In this document: positions 1-5,783 of the stretch, one piece after another
Layout: each line of letters begins with the position of its first letter
Position numbering within the stretch: the first letter of the stretch is position 1
Origin: Alphaproteobacteria bacterium
Lineage (GTDB): Bacteria > Pseudomonadota > Alphaproteobacteria > Sphingomonadales > Rhodothalassiaceae
DNA length: 9,336 nucleotides
Reading direction: 5' to 3'
NCBI GenBank assembly: GCA_003695555.1
Contig: RFIU01000137.1
Coordinates: 1-9,336, forward strand
Made by a program: the position numbers and the translations under genes
Notes under the pieces: generated by a model
Database searches by the model: none
What the model was told of the DNA's origin: nothing
Seen by the model: the letters and a program-made list of their open reading frames with translations, nothing else

Positions 1-176
1 AAGGGCCGCTCGCGGTGGACGGCATAGAAGTCCTCCGCCTGCTCGCGGGTCAGCCGCAGGCGCTTCTGTGCGACGATGCGCAGGCCCGCGTCTTCCAGCA
101 TCGCATTGATTCTGCCGGTGATGTTGCGCCGGGTTGCATCCGGCTTGATGATCGACAAAGTCCGTTCGATGGCCAT
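1..176 (-). CDS. ndk: Nucleoside diphosphate kinase, N-terminal fragment
   Basis: This is the first 58 codons of a nucleoside diphosphate kinase, which transfers the gamma-phosphate of ATP to other nucleoside diphosphates through a phosphohistidine and so balances cytoplasmic (d)NTP pools. The N-terminus begins MAIERTLSIIKPDATRRN, the family's characteristic first strand with the conserved lysine and the KPDA motif, followed by GLRIVAQKRL and the AEDFYAVH helix. The catalytic histidine lies beyond the window edge, so only about 40% of a roughly 140-residue protein is visible. The ATG at 176-174 is supported by a purine-rich AGAAGGA about 11 nt upstream and by alignment with the usual start of the family. 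It diverges from rpsD and has its own promoter. Confidence 0.95.
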   Translation of the reverse strand, partial: MAIERTLSIIKPDATRRNITGRINAMLEDAGLRIVAQKRLRLTREQAEDFYAVHRERP

Positions 177-249
177 GGTCCCGAATTCCTTCTGCTGTCG
201 GTTGCGAGTACGAGCCCCGAAGAAAGGCCGCACGAGTCGTTCGCCGCGG

Positions 250-278
250 CTTATAGAAAGCGCATCAGGCCGACGCAA
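250..278 (-). promoter_or_regulatory. Putative sigma70-type promoter of ndk
   Basis: On the minus strand a TTGCGT -35 box (278-273) is separated by exactly 17 nt from a TATAAG -10 box (255-250). This is the best promoter match in the divergent ndk/rpsD intergenic region and would give a 5' leader of about 65-70 nt before the ndk start. The call rests on pattern matching only. Confidence 0.6.
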
Positions 279-307
279 GGGCGGGAAACGGCCTGCTTTC
301 CTTTTTC

Positions 308-336
308 TTGACGAGCGGTCGCTGCTTCGTGTAGGG
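308..336 (+). promoter_or_regulatory. Putative promoter of rpsD (strong -35, weak -10)
   Basis: A perfect TTGACG -35 element at 308-313, preceded by C as is common in alphaproteobacterial housekeeping promoters, is followed 17 nt later by GTAGGG, a poor -10. No better -10 lies at an allowed spacing. It would start the rpsD message near position 343 and leave a leader of about 130 nt. The -35 is convincing, the whole promoter only moderately so. Confidence 0.4.
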
Positions 337-353
337 CGCGGTCCACATCGAAC

Positions 354-377
354 GGACGGCAGACCTGTCCGCCGTCC
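354..377 (+). promoter_or_regulatory. Inverted repeat in rpsD leader
   Basis: GGACGGC at 354-360 is perfectly complementary to GCCGTCC at 371-377 across a 10-nt loop, giving a GC-rich 7-bp hairpin near the predicted 5' end of the rpsD mRNA. The loop also holds GTCC (367-370), which could pair with the GGAC of the left arm, so two alternative folds exist. S4 autoregulates translation in several bacteria, but no defined S4 leader motif is recognised here, and the hairpin may only protect the 5' end or be a DNA operator. Confidence 0.3.
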
Positions 378-472
378 ACGCAGGCACTTTTCATCGTGCA
401 GGACGCACGGAATGGAAAGGGGCGATGGGCGCCCGGCCTGCGGCGCAAGAAGAGAGGACGCGGTTCGCAATC

Positions 473-1084
473 ATGACCAAGCGAATTCGAGCGAAGTACA
501 AGATCGACCGCCGGATGGGAGAAAACATCTGGGGTCGCGCAAAGAGCCCGGTGAACAGCCGTCCCTATGGCCCGGGCGAACACGGTCAGCGCCGCAAAGG
601 CAAGCTGTCCGACTTCGGTATTCAGCTACGCGCCAAGCAGAAGCTGAAGGGCTATTACGGCAATATCACCGAAAAGCAGTTCCGCCGCTACTACAAGGAA
701 GCCGACCGGATGCGCGGCGACACCGGCGAGAATCTGATCGGCCTGCTCGAACGCCGCCTTGACGCGGTCGTCTATCGGGCGAAGTGGGTGCCGACGGTTT
801 TTGCGGCACGGCAGTTCGTCAATCATGGCCACGTGCTGGTCAATGGCCGCAAGGTCAATATCCCGAGCTATCTGGTCAAGCCCGGCGACGTCATCGAGGT
901 GCGCGAGCGTTCGCGTGAGATCCCGATGGTGATCGAGGCGATGCAGTCCGGCGAGCGCGACACGCCCGAATACATTCAGGTGGACGGCTTCAAGGCCACC
1001 TATGTGCGGGTGCCGACCCTTGACGAGGTGCCTTACCCCGTCACCATGGAACCCAATCTGGTGGTCGAGTTCTATTCGCGCTGA
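473..1084 (+). CDS. rpsD: 30S ribosomal protein S4
   Basis: The product is ribosomal protein S4 (203 residues), a primary 16S rRNA-binding protein that nucleates 30S assembly and acts in decoding fidelity. The N-terminal half carries the alphaproteobacterial signature YKIDRRMGENIWGR at residues 9-22, with YGPGEHGQRRKGKLSDFG at 32-49. The S4 RNA-binding domain spans about residues 93-155, including LERRLD (92-97) and VNGRKVNIPSY (123-133). Length matches the family (about 205). The frame is open further upstream, but the ATG at 473 gives the conserved MTKR start, with AGAGAGG about 15 nt upstream (rather far). The gene stands alone, outside the alpha ribosomal operon in which E. coli keeps rpsD, and is closed by its own terminator. 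Confidence 0.98.
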   Translation: MTKRIRAKYKIDRRMGENIWGRAKSPVNSRPYGPGEHGQRRKGKLSDFGIQLRAKQKLKGYYGNITEKQFRRYYKEADRMRGDTGENLIGLLERRLDAVVYRAKWVPTVFAARQFVNHGHVLVNGRKVNIPSYLVKPGDVIEVRERSREIPMVIEAMQSGERDTPEYIQVDGFKATYVRVPTLDEVPYPVTMEPNLVVEFYSR

Positions 1085-1135
1085 AGACGCTCCCCCGCCC
1101 CGCTTCCTCGAAGCCGGCGGCGGATGGACGAACAG

Positions 1136-1167
1136 AGGGCTGCGGTCGATCGACCGTGGCCCTTTTT
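1136..1167 (+). terminator. Intrinsic terminator of rpsD
   Basis: Positions 1136-1147 pair with 1152-1163 in a continuous 12-bp stem (two internal G-U pairs) closed by a GATC tetraloop and followed directly by TTTT at 1164-1167; the stem's last T extends this to five. It begins 52 nt after the rpsD stop codon. Its presence separates rpsD from the downstream gene and shows that the open frame extending upstream of 1237, which enters this stem, is not translated from there. Confidence 0.9.
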
Positions 1168-1196
1168 CCTGTCTCGCCTTTCCTTTTCCCGTCCAT

Positions 1197-1224
1197 CCGC
1201 TTGGCAAGAGGGGCCCCGCTTGGC
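1197..1224 (+). repeat. Direct repeat CCGCTTGGC x2 over the promoter
   Basis: The nine bases CCGCTTGGC occur at 1197-1205 and again at 1216-1224, 19 bp apart start to start, so on nearly the same face of the helix. The first copy overlaps the putative -35 and the second abuts the -10 of the downstream gene. An 8-bp palindrome GGGGCCCC (1210-1217) lies between them. The arrangement would suit a dimeric regulator, but no known operator is recognised. Confidence 0.4.
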
Positions 1225-1229
1225 TATCA
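1201..1229 (+). promoter_or_regulatory. Putative promoter giving a leaderless mRNA
   Basis: TTGGCA at 1201-1206, then 17 nt, then CTATCA at 1224-1229 (or TATCAC at 1225-1230 with an 18-nt spacer). A start site about 7 nt after the -10 would fall at 1236-1238, that is on the ATG at 1237. This fits the absence of any usable Shine-Dalgarno sequence: the only purine run, AAGAGGGG at 1206-1213, lies more than 20 nt from the ATG and inside the promoter spacer. Confidence 0.5.
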
Positions 1230-1236
1230 CTGTTTT

Positions 1237-3666
1237 ATGAGCGAGCAAGCCATCCCTTCCGATCTGCGCCGGCTCCTTGACGAGGCTGCAGCCCTGCAAC
1301 GTGCCGGGCGCATGGGTGATGCCGAGGCGGCGCACCGTCGCATTCTGGAACGACGCCCTGACAGCCCGACTTCCCTTCAATTTTTATCGGCGCGCTGCTG
1401 GGAGCGCGGCGATATTGAAGGCACCATCGGATACATCCGCCGCTATCTGACGCTTTCTCCTGAAGACTCCGAAGGATGGGAGGCGCTCGGACGCGCCTGC
1501 GAACAGGCGGATCAATTCTTGGAAGCGCTCGAAGCCTATCGCCATCTGCATGCCTGCAATCCCGAGGCGCCGAAGACCTGGTTGCTGCTCGGGGCACTCT
1601 ATCAGCGTCTGGGTGAGGATGCGCCGGCCGCAGCGGTTGCCGCAATTCTGGAAGGCCGGGCGCCTGTCATGCTGCAGCTGGAAAATCATCCGCGTGCCAT
1701 CCCCGCACTCAAGCAGTCATCGGCCGCACTGGCCGGGGCCTGGAAATCCTGGCGGTCGCGACTGCGCGACGAGGTGCTGGGAACCCTCGCCGCGCGGATG
1801 CCCAATGCCGACCTGTCGCGTCTCGGCAAGCTGGTCTGGCGCCCTGACGATAAGGATTTCGGTCGCGACCCACGCCGACCGAGCCGGTTTTTCCTCCCCG
1901 ATCTGCCCGTAAGGCCCTGGTTCGAGCGCGAGGAATTCGACTGGGTCGCAGAGCTGGAAGCGGCGGCCGCGGATCTGCGCGAAGAGGTCATGCGCGAATT
2001 CGACCCGGAACACGATCTCGCTCCCTATATCGGTTCCGCGCTGGCTGCCGCGCATGCCTGGCGAACGCTTGCCGGCCGACGCGAATGGGGTGCGCTGCAT
2101 TTCTACAATGGCGGACGGGCGAATCCCGAGGCCCTCGCCCGCTTTCCCCGGATCGCCAGCCTGCTGGAGGAATTGCCGCTGACGCGGCTTGATGACATGC
2201 CGGTGGAAGCCTTTCTCTCGGTACTGGCTCCCGGCATCGAAATCCCGCCCCACTACGGCATTGCCAATCATCGCCTGACCGTGCACCTGCCGCTCGTCGT
2301 GCCGCAAGGCTGCGGGCTGATGGTGGCCGGAGAAAGGCGCGAAACGAAGGCAGGCCGCGCCCTGATCTTCGATGACAGTTTCGAGCACAGCGCTTGGAAC
2401 CACAGCAGCGAACCGCGCATCGTTCTGATCTTTGAGATCTGGCATCCCGATCTCGACCCGGGCGAACGAAACGCACTTGCCGAATTGCTGGCGGACTTCG
2501 CCGCTTTCGAAAGTGAAAAGGAAGCTCTGGCCCTGATGCCGTTGCGCGATCCGGCGCAAGAGATCGCTCATTCTTGGGAACGGATAGCAAAGGAGCCGAA
2601 AGCACGCGGTGACTGGCTGACGCTGGCCGATGCGCTGATCCGTGCCGATCAGGAGAGCCGCGCAGCCAAGATAGCCAGCCTCATGGAGGAACGTGAAGGG
2701 GGCATCCTGCGTCATCTCGCCCATCGCTACCGGGAACCGGTGTCCCGTTATCGCGCAGCCCGTGTCGATCGTTGCCTTCGCCGCGAGCTGACCCGACTGC
2801 ATCATGAGGCGGTCGGAGAGGAAGGCCCCGAGCGGATCCGGCGTGCGATCTGGCCGCAGAACCATGACGGAGCGGTCGAATATCGCCGGTCCGATCAGCG
2901 TCCGCACGTCTTCTATGTACCCGATCTGGACCCCGTTCCGGTCTTCGCCAACGAAACGCTCGAATGGGTTGCGGATCTGGAAGCCGCCGCGCCGATGATC
3001 TGTGATGAACTCGAGCGCGAACTCGACCTCGAGCGCGACGGCGCGCCTTATCTGCGACCCGACATGCCGCTCGGCGAAGATTGGGAGGCGATCCGGGGAA
3101 CGCGCCGCTGGACCGCCCTTCACCTCTTCCAGGACGGCGCGGCGGTCGAAGACGTCTGCAGCCGTTTTCCCCGTACCGCCGCGGCGATCGAGAAGACCGG
3201 GGTCACCCGCCTGCACGGCACGCCGATCGAGGTCTTTTTCTCGATCCTGCGCCCACACACCCGCATTCCACCGCACTTCGGGCTTTCGAATGCACGCATG
3301 ACGGTGCATCTGCCGCTTGTCATCCCTGAAGGCGACTGCGGTATCCGGGTCGCAGACATCACCCATCGCTGGATACCGGGCAAGGTCTTCGCCTTCGACG
3401 ACGCCTTCGACCACGAGGCATGGAACGAAAGCGACGAAGACCGCATCGTTCTGATCTTCGAGGCATGGCGCCCCGACCTTTCCCCGGAAGAGATCGCCGC
3501 GATCGAACGCTGCTACGCCTGGCGGCAGGCCTGGCATCTCTCGCGACAGCGACTGCTTGAGGAACTCGCCGAAAGCGGCGGCCACCTCGTTGCAGATGCT
3601 GCCTCCCGTTCCGGCCTCATCACCTTGTCCGATGAGCTCGCCGCAACACCCCGAAAGGGTCGATGA
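1237..3666 (+). CDS. TPR protein with two tandem aspartyl/asparaginyl beta-hydroxylase domains
   Basis: Predicted cytoplasmic 809-residue 2-oxoglutarate/Fe(II)-dependent dioxygenase of the aspartyl/asparaginyl beta-hydroxylase family (the family of AspH and the lipid A hydroxylase LpxO). Residues 7-140 form TPR-like helix pairs, probably a substrate-binding arm. Domain A (about 170-410) contains PPHYG with iron ligand H339, LIFDDSFEH with ligand H384, and R394, which corresponds to the arginine that holds 2-oxoglutarate. Domain B (about 508-752) repeats this as PPHFG (H680), FDDAFDH (H726) and R736. Both look catalytically intact. The helical stretch at 411-507 may be a degenerate TPR. No signal peptide or membrane segment is seen. 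The ATG at 1237 is chosen because upstream in-frame codons run into the rpsD terminator; it has no Shine-Dalgarno sequence. The GNAT gene overlaps its stop. The substrate (protein, peptide or lipid) cannot be told. Confidence 0.9.
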   Translation: MSEQAIPSDLRRLLDEAAALQRAGRMGDAEAAHRRILERRPDSPTSLQFLSARCWERGDIEGTIGYIRRYLTLSPEDSEGWEALGRACEQADQFLEALEAYRHLHACNPEAPKTWLLLGALYQRLGEDAPAAAVAAILEGRAPVMLQLENHPRAIPALKQSSAALAGAWKSWRSRLRDEVLGTLAARMPNADLSRLGKLVWRPDDKDFGRDPRRPSRFFLPDLPVRPWFEREEFDWVAELEAAAADLREEVMREFDPEHDLAPYIGSALAAAHAWRTLAGRREWGALHFYNGGRANPEALARFPRIASLLEELPLTRLDDMPVEAFLSVLAPGIEIPPHYGIANHRLTVHLPLVVPQGCGLMVAGERRETKAGRALIFDDSFEHSAWNHSSEPRIVLIFEIWHPDLDPGERNALAELLADFAAFESEKEALALMPLRDPAQEIAHSWERIAKEPKARGDWLTLADALIRADQESRAAKIASLMEEREGGILRHLAHRYREPVSRYRAARVDRCLRRELTRLHHEAVGEEGPERIRRAIWPQNHDGAVEYRRSDQRPHVFYVPDLDPVPVFANETLEWVADLEAAAPMICDELERELDLERDGAPYLRPDMPLGEDWEAIRGTRRWTALHLFQDGAAVEDVCSRFPRTAAAIEKTGVTRLHGTPIEVFFSILRPHTRIPPHFGLSNARMTVHLPLVIPEGDCGIRVADITHRWIPGKVFAFDDAFDHEAWNESDEDRIVLIFEAWRPDLSPEEIAAIERCYAWRQAWHLSRQRLLEELAESGGHLVADAASRSGLITLSDELAATPRKGR
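1744..2466 (+). repeat. Hydroxylase unit A of an in-gene tandem duplication
   Basis: Encodes residues 170-410 of the dioxygenase gene at 1237-3666. It aligns with unit B (2758-3492) at a constant offset of 341 residues from P221 through H339 without a visible net gap (for example W236/W577, APYI 262-265/APYL 603-606, W284/W625), then with one inserted residue before the second histidine. Seventeen identical bases start at the arginine codon in both units (2416 and 3442), the longest identity I noticed. Confidence 0.85.
2758..3492 (+). repeat. Hydroxylase unit B of an in-gene tandem duplication
   Basis: Encodes residues 508-752, the second hydroxylase copy. Motifs VHLPLVIPEG and RIVLIFEAW are near-identical to VHLPLVVPQG and RIVLIFEIW in unit A, while surface regions have diverged widely. 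This points to an old duplication with both active sites kept under selection. Confidence 0.85.
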
Positions 3667-4253
3667 TGCGCGGTAACGACCATCGCTTCGACCAGACCCT
3701 TGATGATCGAGTGTGGCGTCGCCCCTTTCATCTTCGTGCGGCGTGCGATGAGGATGCGCCCGCTGTCATTGCGCTTATCGAACGCTGTTTTTCCGACTAT
3801 CCGGGCTGCGTGATCGACCTGCCGGGCCTTGATGCCGACCTGCCGAGGGTGGCAAGTCATTTTGCCGCAAGGCAGGGGCGCTTCTGGGTGGCCGAACGAA
3901 TGGACGCCAAGGAAGCCGCCGTGGCTGCCGGGAAGGGACGCATCGTCGGCTGCATCGGTCATGTCCCACTGGAAGAGCCCGGCCTGTTTGAGCTCAAGCG
4001 TTTATACGTTCATCCTTCAGCGCGGCGAATGGGCTTGGCGAGCCTGCTGGCAGAACGCATCGAGCGGACAGTCAGCGATCTCGGCGGGCGGGAGATCCGC
4101 CTCTGGTCGGATACCCGCTTTCGCAAGGCGCATGCCTTCTATCTTGCCCGCGGATATTTCCGCACCGGACGCACGCGCGAGCTTCACGATCCCTCAAACA
4201 CGACCGAATACGAATTCGTAAAATATCTTGAAGATCAACCGACTGATTCCTGA
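3663..4253 (+). CDS. GNAT family N-acetyltransferase
   Basis: A 196-residue protein of the Gcn5-related N-acetyltransferase fold, which moves an acetyl group from acetyl-CoA to an amine. The acetyl-CoA pyrophosphate-binding loop is visible in motif A, LKRLYVHPSARRMGLA (residues 111-126), with R121, G124 and A126 fitting R-x-x-G-x-A. The strand ahead of it, IVGCIGHVPL (94-103), and the motif B segment AHAFYLARGYFRTGRT (156-171) follow family order. The start overlaps the upstream stop as ATGA (3663-3666), indicating translational coupling with the dioxygenase gene. A second ATG at 3666 lies 6 nt from AAAGGG (3654-3659), a better spacing, so the protein may start one codon later. The 3' end overlaps the convergent dehydratase gene. 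The substrate is unknown; acting on the same target as the dioxygenase is inference. Confidence 0.9.
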   Translation: MMRGNDHRFDQTLDDRVWRRPFHLRAACDEDAPAVIALIERCFSDYPGCVIDLPGLDADLPRVASHFAARQGRFWVAERMDAKEAAVAAGKGRIVGCIGHVPLEEPGLFELKRLYVHPSARRMGLASLLAERIERTVSDLGGREIRLWSDTRFRKAHAFYLARGYFRTGRTRELHDPSNTTEYEFVKYLEDQPTDS

Positions 4254-5272
4254 TCTTCATTCAGAATGGAAGCGGCGGTCGCCGGATCGATATTGCCGCC
4301 CGAAAGTACGATCGCAATATTCCCGCAAGGCATTGGCAGCCTGCCGGCAAGCAGGGCCGCCAGTGCCACTGCCCCGCCCGGCTCGACGACGAGCTTCAGT
4401 TCACTGAAAGCGAAGCGGACGGCCTCGGCCACCTGCGCGTCATTGACCACCAGTCCACCCTCCAGATAGCGATGCAGGATCGGAAAGGTGAGGCGTCCGG
4501 GCCGAAACGCCATCAGCGCGTCGCAGAGGCTGCCGGCCTTGCCGGATGCGGCGACGATCTTGCCGAGGCGCAGCGAACGAGCGGTATCATCCCAGCCTTC
4601 CGGCTCTACCCCCCAGATCATCGTAGCGGGCGAGCGTTCCTTGATTGCCACCGCCGAACCGGCCGCAAGCCCGCCACCGCCGATCGGAAAGAGGACAGCC
4701 GACAGCGGGATTTCTCCACGCACCGCTTCCTCGACGATCTCCAGTCCGACGGTACCCTGTCCGCAGATGACGTCGGCGTCGTCGAAGGAAGGGACGAGAA
4801 TCGCGCCGCTTTCTTCAGCGATCTCGCGTGCCCGCAGCTCGCGCGATTCGGCATTGCGGTCATAGAGCACGACCCGCGCGCCGAGACGACGGGTACGTTC
4901 CAGCTTCAAGGACGGTGCATCCGCCGGCATGACGATGGTCGCCGGAATTCCTAGACGTCTGGCCGCTTCGGCGACGCCCTGGGCGTGATTGCCTGAGGAA
5001 AAGGCGACGACGCCGCGCTTGCGCTCGGAACGCGGAATCAGGCTCAAGCGGTTGAAGGCCCCGCGTATCTTGAAGGAACCCGTGCGCTGAAGGCATTCCG
5101 GTTTGACCAGCACGCGCGCCCCGACACGGCTGTTCAGCGTATCGGATTCGATCAATGGCGTTCGCCATGCCACCTTGCGCAGGCGAGAGGCCGCTTCCCG
5201 GATGCGTCCGGGTGTCACCGGATCGCCATCCGTCCGGTTGCCATTATCGCCTGCTGCTTCTTCCGTTTCCAT
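4235..5272 (-). CDS. PLP-dependent threonine/serine dehydratase family enzyme
   Basis: A 345-residue fold-type II PLP enzyme of the threonine ammonia-lyase/serine racemase family, expected to deaminate L-threonine to 2-oxobutanoate and ammonia, or a related beta-hydroxy amino acid. The PLP Schiff-base lysine is K68 in QRTGSFKIRGA (62-72). SSGNHAQGVA (92-101) carries the cofactor-ring asparagine, the phosphate-binding glycine loop is GGGGLA (198-203), and SGGN (324-327) sits near the pyridine nitrogen. There is no C-terminal ACT-like regulatory domain, so it resembles the short catabolic type (TdcB) rather than feedback-inhibited biosynthetic IlvA. About 19 extra residues precede the conserved core, and a GTG at 5218 is an alternative start. 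It lies 15 nt after the ion channel gene with only a weak AAGAAAG ribosome site. Substrate specificity (threonine, serine or 3-hydroxyaspartate) is not decided by the sequence. Confidence 0.93.
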   Translation of the reverse strand: METEEAAGDNGNRTDGDPVTPGRIREAASRLRKVAWRTPLIESDTLNSRVGARVLVKPECLQRTGSFKIRGAFNRLSLIPRSERKRGVVAFSSGNHAQGVAEAARRLGIPATIVMPADAPSLKLERTRRLGARVVLYDRNAESRELRAREIAEESGAILVPSFDDADVICGQGTVGLEIVEEAVRGEIPLSAVLFPIGGGGLAAGSAVAIKERSPATMIWGVEPEGWDDTARSLRLGKIVAASGKAGSLCDALMAFRPGRLTFPILHRYLEGGLVVNDAQVAEAVRFAFSELKLVVEPGGAVALAALLAGRLPMPCGNIAIVLSGGNIDPATAASILNEDQESVG

Positions 5273-5287
5273 GATCAGGCGACTTTC

Positions 5288-5713
5288 TTACGGTCCACCG
5301 CGCAAACGACGGACGAGTTCGACCATGAAGGCCGTGGACCAGCCGAAGATCAAGAGGCCGTCGGCGCCGATCATGCCCGAGAGAAGGCGCCAGTCCGGCG
5401 GCAGGATGAGATCGCCGAAGCCGACGGTCGTGAAGACGACGAGAGCAAAATAGATTGCGCTCTCGAGGGTGTGCAGGGCACCGAGCTTGAGCAGCAGCAG
5501 CGCCCACAGCCAGACCTGCAGGGTCATGGCGAACAGGACCCAGACGGCACCCGCCATCAAGAGTGCAAGGCGTGCCGGATCCCCGCGACGCGGCAGCAAC
5601 CTCAGCGCCCATCGGTCGATCCAGTGGGCGGCCTGATTGAGCACCAGCGCCTGTATGGCGATGGTCAGCAGAATGACCAGGCTGCCGATCATCAGTTGAT
5701 GAAGGATTACCAC
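5288..5713 (-). CDS. Small potassium channel family protein
   Basis: A 141-residue integral inner-membrane protein of the Ion_trans_2 type. The selectivity filter TTVGFGD (95-101) is clear, preceded by a pore helix (about 82-94) and followed by a pore-lining helix (about 111-134). Hydrophobic segments at about 8-28 and 48-75 precede the pore, so it has one more N-terminal helix than a minimal two-helix channel. No RCK/TrkA-N regulatory domain follows, and the protein ends just after the last helix. It would need to form a tetramer to make a pore. The start is GTG at 5713, chosen because a perfect GGAGG lies 8 nt upstream; an in-frame ATG at 5692 lacks such a site. It lies 70 nt after the transporter gene and 15 nt before the dehydratase gene. 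Confidence 0.9.
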   Translation of the reverse strand: MVILHQLMIGSLVILLTIAIQALVLNQAAHWIDRWALRLLPRRGDPARLALLMAGAVWVLFAMTLQVWLWALLLLKLGALHTLESAIYFALVVFTTVGFGDLILPPDWRLLSGMIGADGLLIFGWSTAFMVELVRRLRGGP

Positions 5714-5721
5714 GCTATCCG

Positions 5722-5726
5722 CCTCC
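5722..5726 (-). promoter_or_regulatory. Shine-Dalgarno site deciding the GTG start of the channel gene
   Basis: GGAGG on the minus strand, 8 nt before the GTG at 5713. It is the strongest ribosome binding site in the window and supports the non-ATG start over the ATG seven codons later. Confidence 0.75.
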
Positions 5727-5783
5727 GCACCTTGCTCTTGTCTGTCCGTCGTGGGTCAGAACTAGCCGCACCCGTCCGGCCCT

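Noticed and set aside
284..306. GGAAA/TTTCC hairpin followed by TTTTT, resembling a plus-strand terminator
   Set aside because: The stem is only 5 bp with an 8-nt loop, and no plus-strand gene ends upstream; the T run more likely belongs to the region upstream of the rpsD -35.
425..472. 16-codon upstream extension of rpsD
   Set aside because: The conserved S4 protein begins at the ATG at 473; the extension contains the ribosome binding region itself.
1156..1236. Upstream extension of the dioxygenase gene to a GTG at 1156
   Set aside because: This codon lies inside the right arm of the rpsD terminator hairpin, and the 27 added residues are not TPR-like.
1717..3585. 622-codon open frame on the minus strand, antisense to the dioxygenase gene
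   Set aside because: Long antisense frames are common in GC-rich DNA. Its translation shows no family motif, and the opposite strand encodes a protein with clear duplicated catalytic motifs.
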